From JAVKDP01 sp040222185 (GTDB taxonomy: Bacteria > Bacteroidota > Rhodothermia > Balneolales > Balneolaceae): 64,000 nucleotides of DNA. This document shows positions 1-9,826 of this stretch, in pieces (the stretch's first letter is position 1; every line of letters begins with the position of its first letter). The position numbers and the translations under genes are program-made. A model generated the notes under the pieces. That model had not been told where the DNA came from. It saw only the letters and a list, made by a program, of their open reading frames with translations, and ran no database searches. The DNA is taken from contig JAVKDP010000079.1 in assembly GCA_040222185.1 (NCBI GenBank), forward strand, positions 62,001 to 126,000, given 5' to 3'.

Positions 1-1709
1 CGATCTACAATTTCTTCCAGGATGCTCATAGTTACGGTTCCCTTAGACAGGATAACATTATGAAACTCTTTCACATCAAATTCAGAACCAAGGGCATATT
101 CCGCTTTTAGGCGAAGCCTTTTAATAGTTATCTCTCCAATCTTATAAGCTAATGCCTGTCCAGGCCAGGTTATATACCGATTAATCTCAGTGTTAACTTC
201 GTGTATAGACAGTGCTGAGTTCTCAGCAAGAAAAGCAACAGCTTGATCCCTGGTCCAACCTTTATAATGGATGCCTGTATCTATCACTAACCTACAAGCC
301 CTCCACATTTCGTAGGTAAGACGACCAAATAAGCTGTAAGAATCTTCATAGAGTCCAAGCTCATGGCCCAGGTATTCAGCGTATAAGCCCCAACCCTCAC
401 CAAATGCATTGATGTACATATTCCTACGAAAAGTTGGTAAGCTTTCAAGTTCCGCTGTTAATGCGATCTGTAAGTGATGGCCAGGCATTGCTTCATGAAG
501 AGTAAGTGCTTCAAGAGTGTATAAAGTTCTGCTTTCAAGCTTTGTAGTATTTACCCAGTATTGGCCACCTCTATCGGAATCAAGAGAAGCTCCTGAGTAC
601 CTGCCTGTTGTATAATTAGGAGCTAAATAATCCGGAACAGGAACCACTCCATAAGGTTGTCTTGGCAATAAGTTAAAGAGAGAGGGGAGCCTGCCATCAA
701 TCTTCTTTGCTATAAATGATGCCTCTTTAAGCAATTCATCGCCGGTTTTAGGAAAGAACTGGGGATCTGTTCTCAGAAAATTCATGAACTCAGCCATAGA
801 CCCTTCAAATTCTAAATCTACCAGTACTTGTTCCATCTGAGATCGGATTCGCTCCACTTCTTTCATCCCCAATTCAAATACTTCATCGGGTGTGGTGTTT
901 GATGTAGTGTAGTAGCGAACTTTGTGCTCGTAGTATTTCTTTCCATTTAAAACTGTGGAAGCTCCAAGTTCCGGGCGTGTACTTGGAAAATATTCTTCTT
1001 CAAAAAATTTCTTCAGTCCATAATAACTGGCGGTTGCGTACTCAGAAATATAACTACGAGCAGTTGTTTGTAAAACCGACCATTCATCTTCTGAGACTGC
1101 TTTGGGTTTCATTTCAAATGGTTTCCAAAAAATGGAAGACTCAGGATTATCTACGATATAGGGATCATACGTAACACTGTAGTTTTGCAAGCCTTCCATA
1201 GGCTGAGTGAAGCCCTGTGAGATACCTTCTCTCATCAGGTTGATATGCTCATCAAAGTATCGGGGAATGTCTTTCAGGAAGATGAGGTATTCATCTAAAG
1301 ACTCTTTGCTTCTATATGTTCTATTTGGTCGTGATAGAATCCGGGTATGAAATCCACTTTCAGAAAGTATCGGGTTTAAATATTCCTTGAATTCATAAAG
1401 CTTGACATCATTATCAAGAGTGAATGATAACAACTTGTATGAGATTAAATCATCAAATGAAAGGCTGTCTGTATTAATCTCTGAAAGCTTTTCCAGCATT
1501 TTAAGATTGAACTCATATTCATCATAGAATACTTCTTCGGTATTAAATCCCAGAGGAAATTGAGTTCTTTCTTCTTCTGTAAAGCGATTCTCATAGTAGC
1601 TATCAATTTCTGTGAGCACTTCGTTAATTGTTGAATTGCCCGTCATCTCCTGCGCAGAAAGTGTTATGGTAAAAAGGCAGTGAAATAGAAAGAGAACTAC
1701 TTTTTTCAT
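1..1709 (-). CDS. DUF885 family secreted metallopeptidase-like protein (3' end outside window)
   Basis: Read from the reverse strand, an open frame of about 569 codons runs from the ATG at 1707-1709 off the left edge. The N-terminus is a signal peptide (MKKVVLFLFHCLFTITLSAQ), so the product should be periplasmic or outer-membrane associated. The motif LHEAMPGHHLQ, encoded near 455-500, is the conserved HExxPGHH zinc-binding-like motif of DUF885, a family usually described as putative carboxypeptidases. The stop codon of the phosphoglucomutase gene lies only 14 bases upstream, so the two are probably co-transcribed. Family assignment is strong; the substrate is unknown and the C-terminus cannot be seen. 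Confidence 0.9.
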   Translation of the reverse strand, partial: MKKVVLFLFHCLFTITLSAQEMTGNSTINEVLTEIDSYYENRFTEEERTQFPLGFNTEEVFYDEYEFNLKMLEKLSEINTDSLSFDDLISYKLLSFTLDNDVKLYEFKEYLNPILSESGFHTRILSRPNRTYRSKESLDEYLIFLKDIPRYFDEHINLMREGISQGFTQPMEGLQNYSVTYDPYIVDNPESSIFWKPFEMKPKAVSEDEWSVLQTTARSYISEYATASYYGLKKFFEEEYFPSTRPELGASTVLNGKKYYEHKVRYYTTSNTTPDEVFELGMKEVERIRSQMEQVLVDLEFEGSMAEFMNFLRTDPQFFPKTGDELLKEASFIAKKIDGRLPSLFNLLPRQPYGVVPVPDYLAPNYTTGRYSGASLDSDRGGQYWVNTTKLESRTLYTLEALTLHEAMPGHHLQIALTAELESLPTFRRNMYINAFGEGWGLYAEYLGHELGLYEDSYSLFGRLTYEMWRACRLVIDTGIHYKGWTRDQAVAFLAENSALSIHEVNTEINRYITWPGQALAYKIGEITIKRLRLKAEYALGSEFDVKEFHNVILSKGTVTMSILEEIVD

Positions 1710-1723
1710 GATTATCGGATTAG

Positions 1724-3460
1724 TTATACACCCAGATCCTTCAGGATAGCATTAATGGTGTTATCAAGCTGTTCAGCAACGGTATAATAGTTATTTGCAC
1801 TTTCAAGGGGTGCGTTCACGCTACAGTAAAATTTAATTTTCGGCTCTGTACCTGATGGACGGGCGGAGATAATTCCCCCTTCTTCAGTTACAAATTGAAG
1901 TACATTAGCTTTAGGAAGATCAATAGCAGTGACTTCACCAGTAACAAGATTTTTCTCTTCCTGGCTTTGATAGTCTTTAAGTAATACAACTTTTGATCCG
2001 CCAAGACTTGTCGGTGTATTATTCCTGAAATCAACCATCATCTGTTGAATTTCTTCGGCACCAGTTTTCCCTTTTTTAGTTACCGAAATTAACTTCTCTT
2101 TGAAAAAACCGTGCTCAACATACATATCCACAAGAGCTTCAAATAAACTGCTTCCCTGGTCTTTGTAATATGCTGCCATTTCAGAAATGATAACAGCAGA
2201 TACAATAGCGTCTTTATCGCGCACGTGCTCACCAATCAGGTAACCATAACTTTCTTCACCGCCAGCAATAAATTGTTTTTTCCCTTCCAGGCTTGTCATC
2301 AGTTCACCGATGTATTTGAAACCAGTAAGCGTATTGAAACATTCAACGCCGTATGAGTCAGCAATCCTGTCAATCAGGTAGGAAGTAACAATGGTTTTAA
2401 CGATATATTCATTACCGGTCAATTTATCAGCATTTTTCCACGCGGTAAGCATGTAGTTTATGATAAGTGTTCCGGTCATATTGCCGTTGAAGAGAATCCA
2501 CTCTCCTTTGTCATTTTTTACTGCAATTCCAACCCTGTCAGCATCTGGGTCGGTGGCCATTACAAGTTCGGCATCAATTTCTTTGGCTTTAGCCATCGCC
2601 ATGCTTAAAGCGTCTTCTTCTTCAGGGTTTGGATAAACTACTGTAGGGAAGTTTCCATCCACAACCATTTGCTCTTCAACCAAAGTCACATTTTCGAAAC
2701 CGTACATCTTCAATGCTGGAGGTGTAAGCACCCCACCTGTGCCATGGATTGGTGAAAATACAATACTCAGATCTTTCTGCCTTTGAATTGCATCTTTAGA
2801 AACAGAAAGCTTTAATAATTCATCTAAGTACTTATTGTCAATCTCTTCGCCGATAATCTCAACATTAGAGTCAATTCTGTCAAATTTGATGTCATCGATA
2901 CTGGCAATGTTCTGAACTTCTTCCATTACCATTTTATCGTATGGAGCTACAAATTGACCACCATCTGCTCCATATGCTTTATAACCGTTGTATTCCTTTG
3001 GATTATGAGAAGCGGTAAGTACTACGCCGCTCTGGCAACCTAATTCACGGATAGCATAAGATAGCTCCGGGGTAGGGCGCAGGCCTTCAAAGAAATACAC
3101 ATGGATTCCATTTGCAGAAAATACATCAGCCACAACTTTGGCAAGAGTATCAGAGTTGTTTCTGCAATCATGGGCTATTGCTATTTTAATCGATTCATTT
3201 GGGTAGGTCTTTTTCAGAAAGTTGCTTAAGCCCTGGGTTGCTGCACCAAAAGTGTATTTGTTTACTCTGTTTGAACCAATTCCCATAATGCCACGAAGTC
3301 CGCCAGTTCCGAACTCAAGATCTTTATAAAAAGCATCGGTCAATTCAGTGTACTCTTCATTATCCAGCATAGATTGAAGAGCAGTTTTAGTCTCTGAGTC
3401 ATAGTTACCCGAAAGCCAGTTATTGATTTTTTCTTGAATGGCAGACTCTAATACGCTCAT
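1724..3460 (-). CDS. Phosphoglucomutase/phosphomannomutase, alpha-D-phosphohexomutase family
   Basis: This 578-residue cytosolic enzyme interconverts hexose 1- and 6-phosphates. All four family signatures are present: the phospho-serine loop TASHNPKEYNGYKAY (Ser151), the Mg-binding loop DPDADRVG, the sugar-recognition loop GGEESYGY and the C-terminal phosphate-binding RPSGTEPKIKFY. Length matches the long Bacteroidota/Firmicutes type (PgcA/PGM2-like, about 580 residues) rather than the 450-residue ManB/GlmM type. Glucose-1-P released by the GH94 phosphorylase in this window would feed such an enzyme, although the two loci are 32 kb apart. It is followed closely by the DUF885 gene. Confidence 0.95.
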   Translation of the reverse strand: MSVLESAIQEKINNWLSGNYDSETKTALQSMLDNEEYTELTDAFYKDLEFGTGGLRGIMGIGSNRVNKYTFGAATQGLSNFLKKTYPNESIKIAIAHDCRNNSDTLAKVVADVFSANGIHVYFFEGLRPTPELSYAIRELGCQSGVVLTASHNPKEYNGYKAYGADGGQFVAPYDKMVMEEVQNIASIDDIKFDRIDSNVEIIGEEIDNKYLDELLKLSVSKDAIQRQKDLSIVFSPIHGTGGVLTPPALKMYGFENVTLVEEQMVVDGNFPTVVYPNPEEEDALSMAMAKAKEIDAELVMATDPDADRVGIAVKNDKGEWILFNGNMTGTLIINYMLTAWKNADKLTGNEYIVKTIVTSYLIDRIADSYGVECFNTLTGFKYIGELMTSLEGKKQFIAGGEESYGYLIGEHVRDKDAIVSAVIISEMAAYYKDQGSSLFEALVDMYVEHGFFKEKLISVTKKGKTGAEEIQQMMVDFRNNTPTSLGGSKVVLLKDYQSQEEKNLVTGEVTAIDLPKANVLQFVTEEGGIISARPSGTEPKIKFYCSVNAPLESANNYYTVAEQLDNTINAILKDLGV

Positions 3461-3592
3461 GGTAAATTTTCTAAATCGTTAGTGAGGAAAAGTTGAGCCG
3501 TGAATATATAAATTTATAAAGTATTTGGAGTAAAGGATTCGTTAATCAAGTAGGAATAACTAAATTGATTAAAATTATAAAATAGGACTGAT

Positions 3593-4150
3593 ATGAAGAA
3601 ATGCCCGGTTTGTGAAGTAAAACTAAATCGAGTTAGGCTAGCAGATGAACAACCTGCATTTAAATGTTCGAATTGTGAAGGTACCTGGATTTCTTACCAT
3701 GAATATGTTCAGTGGATTGGACCAGGTCAAAAGAATTCCATTGATGTAATTGATACTGATTATGAAGTTCCCTTACCTGTTTTCGAAAACAGAAAAGCGT
3801 TGTTATGTCCGGATTGTGAGCGAATTCTGAGAAGATTCAAGATTTGGCCCAATGTTGAATTTCATTTAGATCGTTGCGGTTATTGTAACGGTATTTGGTT
3901 TGACAAAAATGAGTGGGAAGTACTTAAGTTGAAAGGGCTTGAAAAGTATATTCATATATTTTTTACAGAAGCCTGGCAGAAGAAGTTAAAAAGCGAAGAG
4001 ATGACGGTACACTTTCGAGAGATGTATAAGGAGAAATTTGGTCTGGTAAATTATAAAAAGATTAAGGAAGTGAAATCCTGGTTACAGGATGAAGAACTTG
4101 AATCAGAACTCTTAGCTTATTTGACGAATAAAAATCCTTATAGAGGGTGA
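3593..4150 (+). CDS. Double TFIIB-type zinc-ribbon protein
   Basis: The 185-residue protein has two zf-TFIIB-like ribbons. The first has CPVC at residues 4-7 paired with CSNCEGTW; the second has CPDC near residue 72 paired with CGYCNGIWFD. The GxW after the second CxxC is typical of this family. The C-terminal 70 residues are charged and helical. There is no signal peptide or membrane segment. Molecular role is not known for the family. It is divergent from the phosphoglucomutase gene, with 132 bases between them, and convergent with the cupin gene. Confidence 0.85.
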   Translation: MKKCPVCEVKLNRVRLADEQPAFKCSNCEGTWISYHEYVQWIGPGQKNSIDVIDTDYEVPLPVFENRKALLCPDCERILRRFKIWPNVEFHLDRCGYCNGIWFDKNEWEVLKLKGLEKYIHIFFTEAWQKKLKSEEMTVHFREMYKEKFGLVNYKKIKEVKSWLQDEELESELLAYLTNKNPYRG

Positions 4151-4166
4151 TTTAAATTCGTTTACT

Positions 4167-4676
4167 CTAAACCCTTGTAAGCCTCTCAATAATCTCTTTT
4201 TGCTCAGGAAATTTTCCTGTAAGAATCTTCTGATTTGCCAGTTCAAAATCGGCGAAGTCAAAACCCGGAGAAACTGTGCATCCAACAAATGCGAATGAGT
4301 CAGGATCATTTACTTCTGCAGCAAACCATACTCTCTTTGGTACTGTAAATTGTGGGACTTCACCATCTGAAAAATTCAATCCTATCTTTTGGGAAGAGTA
4401 GACACCATCTGAGTCAATCATATGAATAGTGAGAGAAGAGCCTTCATAGAAATGCCACATCTCATCCTGGTTAATCCTGTGAAAGGCTGAAAAAGTATCT
4501 GAAGTGAGTAAAAAATAAATTCCTGTGCTGTAATTTCGATCCCCTTGAATAGGTTGGTCTAAACATTTTTGTGGGATTATACCCTCACTTCGGTAGGTTT
4601 CTTTAAAATAACCGCCTTCGGGATGAGCCATCAGGTTCAGTGAAGAAATTAGTTCCTGTATTCTTTTTCCGTGCAT
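4167..4676 (-). CDS. Cupin_5 (DUF985) family protein
   Basis: The 169-residue protein carries the diagnostic DUF985 opening L-x-L-x-x-HPEGGYFKETYRS near residue 20 and the cupin core HRINQDEMWHFYEGSSL. The family is a single-domain cupin with a sugar/isomerase-like fold whose substrate is unsettled. It is cytosolic, with no signal peptide. It stands alone between two plus-strand genes and ends 16 bases from the zinc-ribbon stop. Confidence 0.88.
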   Translation of the reverse strand: MHGKRIQELISSLNLMAHPEGGYFKETYRSEGIIPQKCLDQPIQGDRNYSTGIYFLLTSDTFSAFHRINQDEMWHFYEGSSLTIHMIDSDGVYSSQKIGLNFSDGEVPQFTVPKRVWFAAEVNDPDSFAFVGCTVSPGFDFADFELANQKILTGKFPEQKEIIERLTRV

Positions 4677-4807
4677 ATTTTCTTAATAATAACAGTTAGT
4701 TATTTGTAATTAATTTGTAACAATTCAATTTTGGATAACTCATAATAGCAGTCGAGAGGTAAGAAATTAAGAATATTTCTTCCCATAATTTGTTGAGAGT
4801 TTAAAGT

Positions 4808-5329
4808 ATGCAAAGTAAAATCAAGATTATCATTTCAATTTTGTTCTTTATTGGAGGGGGGATGTTTTTGCTGCTTCATTTCAATCAAAGCAAACCAGAG
4901 AAAGCCAGTATTAATGAAGTCAGTATTATCATAGATGAAAAAGAAACCCCAAGCTTTGCATCTATTTTTAGTGGAAATAGCTTTCAAACTAGCACTGCCA
5001 TCTTTTTTATAGACTCAACACCATGTTCTCCATGTATAAATAATGTGTTTGAATATGTAGACTTATTGAAAAAGGAGAGGGTTTACTACCATGCAATTTT
5101 TGTAGACAAAGAGCGAAGTGAGGTAGAAAGATTTTTTAGTATTACTGGCTTAGATATGGACTGGTCAATTATAAAAGAAGATGAACTGCCTGTTGAATTA
5201 CAAGGAGTGAAAAGTCGATTAGCATTTTTAACTGAAGGGAGTAGATTCTTTTACTCAGTAGTCATCTCTAACAATCAAACCAGTTCGCTTGAATACAAGA
5301 AGAGAATTCTAAAGGATGCTTTAGAATAA
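4808..5329 (+). CDS. Membrane-anchored thioredoxin-like protein with CSPC motif
   Basis: The 173-residue protein has one N-terminal hydrophobic segment (residues about 5-25) that should anchor it in the inner membrane with the rest in the periplasm. Residues 66-80 read AIFFIDSTPCSPCINNV, a beta strand followed by CxxC in the position of the thioredoxin active site; the remainder alternates strands and helices as expected of that fold. It is 20 bases upstream of a six-Cys secreted peptide, so a role in making or reshuffling that peptide's disulfides is a reasonable inference. I do not recognise a named family. Confidence 0.75.
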   Translation: MQSKIKIIISILFFIGGGMFLLLHFNQSKPEKASINEVSIIIDEKETPSFASIFSGNSFQTSTAIFFIDSTPCSPCINNVFEYVDLLKKERVYYHAIFVDKERSEVERFFSITGLDMDWSIIKEDELPVELQGVKSRLAFLTEGSRFFYSVVISNNQTSSLEYKKRILKDALE

Positions 5330-5349
5330 TTAACAAAACAAGGAGAAAT

Positions 5350-5601
5350 ATGTTTAAAAAAGAAAACTACTTATTAATAGCTACAGCGATTTTTTTTATC
5401 GTGAGTGTAGCATTTACGCAAGTACCAAAGGAAGAAGCTGTGTTACCTCCAGATGCACCATGTTACGAGTGTGAACCTTTTGCACCGTGTATTGCTATAG
5501 ACCGCGGTGAAATAAAACAAGGTTGGACAGAATGTTCATACAGTGGTGGGTTCTGTACTCTAAGTGGATACACCTGTATATCAGGACCTGGTGGTAGCTA
5601 A
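5350..5601 (+). CDS. Small secreted six-cysteine peptide
   Basis: The 83-residue product has a hydrophobic signal (residues 7-22, cleavage likely after Ala21 or Gln24) and a mature part with Cys at 38, 41, 47, 62, 69 and 76, ending in Gly-Pro-Gly-Gly-Ser. AGGAG lies 5 bases before the ATG. A terminator hairpin follows at once. Position and shape resemble the NVEALA-type peptides of Bacteroidota, which also sit beside 6-bladed beta-propeller genes, but the NVEALA motif is absent. Function is unknown; six cysteines would allow three disulfides. Confidence 0.75.
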   Translation: MFKKENYLLIATAIFFIVSVAFTQVPKEEAVLPPDAPCYECEPFAPCIAIDRGEIKQGWTECSYSGGFCTLSGYTCISGPGGS

Positions 5602-5610
5602 TTATTAATG

Positions 5611-5638
5611 AAAGCACTGATTAATTCAGTGCTTTTTT
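5611..5638 (+). terminator. Intrinsic terminator after the six-Cys peptide gene
   Basis: A 9-bp perfect stem (AAGCACTGA at 5612-5620 with TCAGTGCTT at 5626-5634) and a 5-base loop are followed by a T run to 5638. It lies between the peptide gene and the beta-propeller gene, so it probably attenuates transcription into the latter or makes the peptide transcript the more abundant one. Confidence 0.8.
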
Positions 5639-5653
5639 AAATAAGATATTAGT

Positions 5654-6790
5654 ATGAGATTTATAATTACTCTAATTCTATTTTTTCCCTTTTGCACGTT
5701 TGGACAAGAGGGAAATTTAAGAATCGAAAATGAATTTATATTTGGTAAAGATCAGAGCCTTCGTGTATCCGAATACTTAGGTCAAGTAAATGGGTACGTA
5801 ACAGATGATACCTTGAACCTATACGTAATTGAATCAATGACCCAAGAAATAAAAGTGTTTGATAAAGAAGGATATTTGATAAGAAAAATAGGTAAAAGAG
5901 GTAGAGGGCCTGGTGAGTTTTTAAGGTTAAATAACATAGCCCTTATAGATAACCTTATATATGCCTTTGACCCGGTTCGGTTTAGAATCAACATATTTAA
6001 TTTAGAAGGAGTGTTACTAGGTACTCTTTTCACTCATAAGGAATCGCAGGTAGCTAATTTTTTTAAGCAGATAAAAGAATATGATAAAAACAACCTGTTA
6101 ATATTCTATAGACAATGGGGAGAAGGGCAGTATTCAAAATTCGATAAAGATGAAATTTTCCACATTTGGAAAAAGGATTTTACAGCTAAAGAAAAATCAT
6201 TTGGATCATTTGAAGGGTTCAACTTAAGTACAGACTTTGCGAAAATTATTACGAGGACAAGAGGAGGGTCAATTGATTTAATTAATAAAGAAACAATCGT
6301 GGTTTCTCCTTATATCTATAATGGCTTATTATATAAGTACAAAAAAAATGGTAATGATTGGTTTTTTGAAGAAACAATAAATGGGGTAGATTTAGATATC
6401 AAAGCCTATGAAGAAGTAGATGATCAAAATGACCCTGAAGTTGTGACCTTTCGATCATTTGGTAACATGGTGCAAGGAAAATACAATGTTATTGATGCGG
6501 GACTGTATCAATTCAAAGAAAAATATCTTGTCCACTTCATTATGTTCAAAAGGTACGACCTAAGTGAAACAGGAGAGAAATGGGAATTTGGAGTAGAGTT
6601 ATTCAATATTTCAGGAGAATTTCTTTCTTATTCTTCATTAGATGTTTATGATGCAAGAGAAGTAGTTAGATCGGAAAGAATTGTTGATTTTAAAGATAGA
6701 TACGAAAATTTTTACATGCTTTTTGGTGAACAGGGGGAGAATTATATCAAGAGATTTAGTTTAGAATTCGAGAGAAAGGAAGGGAATTAA
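5654..6790 (+). CDS. 6-bladed beta-propeller protein (BF3980-like)
   Basis: The 378-residue protein has a signal peptide (MRFIITLILFFPFCTFGQEG) and NHL-like blades. The first clear blades are QEIKVFDKEGYLIRKIGKRG followed by GPGEF, and a following FDPVRFRINIFNLEG unit. This arrangement (F/D-x-x-G ... I-G-x-x-G-x-GPGEF) is typical of the Bacteroidota 6-bladed beta-propeller family, commonly found next to small secreted peptides. Role is unknown; a periplasmic or surface binding scaffold is inferred. The ATG lies 16 bases past the terminator. Confidence 0.82.
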   Translation: MRFIITLILFFPFCTFGQEGNLRIENEFIFGKDQSLRVSEYLGQVNGYVTDDTLNLYVIESMTQEIKVFDKEGYLIRKIGKRGRGPGEFLRLNNIALIDNLIYAFDPVRFRINIFNLEGVLLGTLFTHKESQVANFFKQIKEYDKNNLLIFYRQWGEGQYSKFDKDEIFHIWKKDFTAKEKSFGSFEGFNLSTDFAKIITRTRGGSIDLINKETIVVSPYIYNGLLYKYKKNGNDWFFEETINGVDLDIKAYEEVDDQNDPEVVTFRSFGNMVQGKYNVIDAGLYQFKEKYLVHFIMFKRYDLSETGEKWEFGVELFNISGEFLSYSSLDVYDAREVVRSERIVDFKDRYENFYMLFGEQGENYIKRFSLEFERKEGN

Positions 6791-6792
6791 TT

Positions 6793-9627
6793 CTAATTCC
6801 CTTCTTTGAAATAATTGTTTACAAGCACTGGTTTTCCAAATCCAAGAGCTTCAAGTCGATCCATTTGAGTTTTGGCATCTCCAACAACCACGTAGATCAT
6901 TTTTTTTGGATTGGCATACGTTCTTGCCAGGTTCGAGATTTCTTCAATAGTCATGTCTTTAACAATCTGCTCCCGGTCTTTCATATAGTCAGCCGACCAG
7001 CCATAATCACTTATGTCTTCCAGCATATTAAGCTTGGCTCCGAGTGTCTCAAAACGACGGGAACTACTTTTAAGAAGGAAACTCTTGGTAGTTTCAAGAT
7101 CTTGTTCTGTAAACGTGGTAGGGTATTGCTCAAGAATCTCTTTCACTAATGCTGCTGATTCATATGTTACATTAGTTCGTACCCCACTACTGATTGTAAA
7201 AGCTCCTGGTATATCAGTACCCGAAAATCCGGATCCGATTCCATAAGTATATCCTTTGCCTTCACGTAATTCCTGGGTAAAGCGTGATGCAAAACCACCG
7301 CCTCCAAGAATATAGTTCATAACAGAAGCTGGATAGTAGTTTTCATCCGTTTCGGCCATGGCTAAGTATCCAAAACGGAGTACAGATTGTTTGGCATCAG
7401 GAACATCATAGAAATAGACAATGGATTCTGATGGAGCTTCAGGAGCTTCGAATTTCGGAATAGAAACATCTTTGGCTTCCCAGTTATTATCGATACCAGA
7501 TAGTGATTTCATTACATCAGACTTAGAAACAGAGCCCACAATCATGAAACTGGCAATAGAAGGAGAGAAATTAGCCTGGTAATAAGCCTTCAGGTCATCG
7601 ATTGTGATTGATTCAATACTTCTGGTAGTTCCAATAGCATTATTTGAAAGGATATGATCCTCACCATATAGAAGTTTATTGTATGTATTAGTTGCAATGC
7701 TATTAGGGTTGGCACTTTGAGCAGCCACCTGACTTAAGGTACTTTGTTTGGCTAGTTCGAACTCAGTTTCGTCCCATCGAGGTTCTAACAATATTTCCTG
7801 GACCAAAGCCATAGTTTTAGCATAATTTCTGGATAGTGTATTACCAGTAATACTTAAACTCTGGCGTCCTGAGCTAATGTTAATTGAAGCACCCAATTCA
7901 TCAATAGCTTCTTCTAGTTGTTCAGGGGTTTTAGTAGCTGTTCCTCGTGTCATAACATCAGATACAAGATTAGCCACTCCAACTTTATCAGGAGAGTCCA
8001 GCAGTAATCCGCCTTTGAGTTTCAACTCAAATTGAACCAGTGGAAGTTCATTGTTTTCGATCCCATGAACGCTCAATCCATTTGCTAGTGCATCTTCCCA
8101 AACTGAAGGTGTTTTCACAGTAGCACTTTCGCCGTATTCAGGTTCAACAGATCGGTCGAAAGAAGAAGGTGTTCGTTCATAATCCGTTTCAGCAGGCAAC
8201 TCGAAGTTTTCTCCAGCAGCGTTTTGAACAATTTGTTCTTCTTCCACTTCAGCTAGCACAGAGCCTTCAAGAGCCAGCTCCTTTTGACCAAGTGGTACAA
8301 AGCTGGTAGCGATGTAATTTTTACCTTTTACATACTGTTCATATACACGCATTATATCTTCACGAGTAACAGCTAAGGTTTTTTGAATATCTTCGTTTAT
8401 ATACCCGGGATCGTCAGCAAAAATATTGTATTGAGCCAGGTTAAATGCTTTCCCTAAAACACTAGATAGGCCATTATAGAATTGGGTTTCAATACCAGCC
8501 TTTATTCTTGCTAAATCGGCATCGGTAAATCCTTCAGTTTCAAACCTGGCAAAACCTTCTTCAATCGCAGCGTGAACTTCGTTTAAGTCAGTATTAGGAA
8601 ATGCCCGGACAATAACCTGGACTTCACCTGCTATTTCGGAGTTATTACTAAACATGAACACATTAGAAGTAAGCTCTTTTTCATCAATCAACACTTTATT
8701 CAATGGAGCTTTTTTACCTGATGCCAATAACTCCGTTAGAATATCCAAAGCGTAGGAATCAGGGTGGTAAGTATCCACTCCAGGCTTAACAATTCTGAGT
8801 TCCGGTAGACGGGCAAAGTTATCTTCGTAATAAAGTTTTTTGGTTTCATTTACTGTAACCGGAGAATCAGGTAGTGGAGTAATTTCTTCACCGCGTGGAA
8901 TTTCGTCAAAGTATTTGTGTACCCACTCCTTGGCCTGATTGATATCAAAATCACCAGCGATAACTAATGTAGCGTTGTTTGGAACATACCAGCGATTGTA
9001 GAATTCCTTAACGTCCGCAAGCGTTGCATTTTGAAGATCTTCAAGAGAACCAATTACCTGCCAGTTATAAGGATGGCTTTCTGGATACAGATTTTTTCCC
9101 ACTACATAATTAGCATGCCCGTAAGGCTGGTTATCTACTCCTTGTCTCTTTTCATTTTTAACAACTTGTTTCTCTTTGGCTACCACATTTTCAGTAACAG
9201 TATTAATGAAATAACCCAGTTTATCTGCTTCAGCCCATATCATTTTCTCAAGGGCATCTTTAGGAACGGTTTGAAAGTAATTGGTACGATCACGGCTGGT
9301 TGAACCATTTGCGCCTGATCCTCCAATCCGGCTGCTCATTTTATCAAGGCCACCTTTTCCAAGGTTTTCAGATTCAAGAAAAAGCAGGTGTTCAAATAAA
9401 TGAGCAAACCCGGTCTTTCCTTCCTTTTCTCGTGCTGAACCAACATGAAAAGTTAGAGCAACAGCAGTTACAGGATCAGAGTCGTCCTGGTGGAAGATTA
9501 CCTCTAATCCATTATCTAGAACCATTTTTTCATAGTCTACGGAAAACTCTTGCTGCGGAGGAGAACAGGAAACGATAAATCCGAAAAGTATAGTGAGGGA
9601 TAAAATCTTTGCTGGAAAGTACTTCAT
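6793..9627 (-). CDS. M16 family zinc metallopeptidase, two-domain lipoprotein
   Basis: The 944-residue protein begins with a lipoprotein signal (GFIVSC, Cys21), placing it in the periplasm or outer membrane. The inverted zinc motif HLFEH (residues 76-80) identifies the M16 family. A second M16 repeat begins near residue 510 and lacks the HxxEH motif, as usual for the non-catalytic half of these fused peptidases. The GGGGFASRFTQELREGKGYTYG segment near 790 is the conserved substrate-groove region, here reading in two parts. The family degrades peptides or processes precursors; the substrate is not evident. It is convergent with the beta-propeller gene, with 2 bases between them. Confidence 0.95.
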   Translation of the reverse strand: MKYFPAKILSLTILFGFIVSCSPPQQEFSVDYEKMVLDNGLEVIFHQDDSDPVTAVALTFHVGSAREKEGKTGFAHLFEHLLFLESENLGKGGLDKMSSRIGGSGANGSTSRDRTNYFQTVPKDALEKMIWAEADKLGYFINTVTENVVAKEKQVVKNEKRQGVDNQPYGHANYVVGKNLYPESHPYNWQVIGSLEDLQNATLADVKEFYNRWYVPNNATLVIAGDFDINQAKEWVHKYFDEIPRGEEITPLPDSPVTVNETKKLYYEDNFARLPELRIVKPGVDTYHPDSYALDILTELLASGKKAPLNKVLIDEKELTSNVFMFSNNSEIAGEVQVIVRAFPNTDLNEVHAAIEEGFARFETEGFTDADLARIKAGIETQFYNGLSSVLGKAFNLAQYNIFADDPGYINEDIQKTLAVTREDIMRVYEQYVKGKNYIATSFVPLGQKELALEGSVLAEVEEEQIVQNAAGENFELPAETDYERTPSSFDRSVEPEYGESATVKTPSVWEDALANGLSVHGIENNELPLVQFELKLKGGLLLDSPDKVGVANLVSDVMTRGTATKTPEQLEEAIDELGASINISSGRQSLSITGNTLSRNYAKTMALVQEILLEPRWDETEFELAKQSTLSQVAAQSANPNSIATNTYNKLLYGEDHILSNNAIGTTRSIESITIDDLKAYYQANFSPSIASFMIVGSVSKSDVMKSLSGIDNNWEAKDVSIPKFEAPEAPSESIVYFYDVPDAKQSVLRFGYLAMAETDENYYPASVMNYILGGGGFASRFTQELREGKGYTYGIGSGFSGTDIPGAFTISSGVRTNVTYESAALVKEILEQYPTTFTEQDLETTKSFLLKSSSRRFETLGAKLNMLEDISDYGWSADYMKDREQIVKDMTIEEISNLARTYANPKKMIYVVVGDAKTQMDRLEALGFGKPVLVNNYFKEGN

Positions 9628-9826
9628 AAAAAGAGGGGGTTGATATTATTGAAAGTGAATTAATATAACAGGGGCGAAAGTTCGCGTTTGTTAAAATATT
9701 GCACACTCTAGACGTTCAGTTTTAAGAATAGTTTCTCTAGAATATGAGAACAAATTGAAAAAGGAAAGAAATATAATTCAGCTTTTTATAGCTGTAAACG
9801 AAACTTTTAAAACACATATACCGTTA

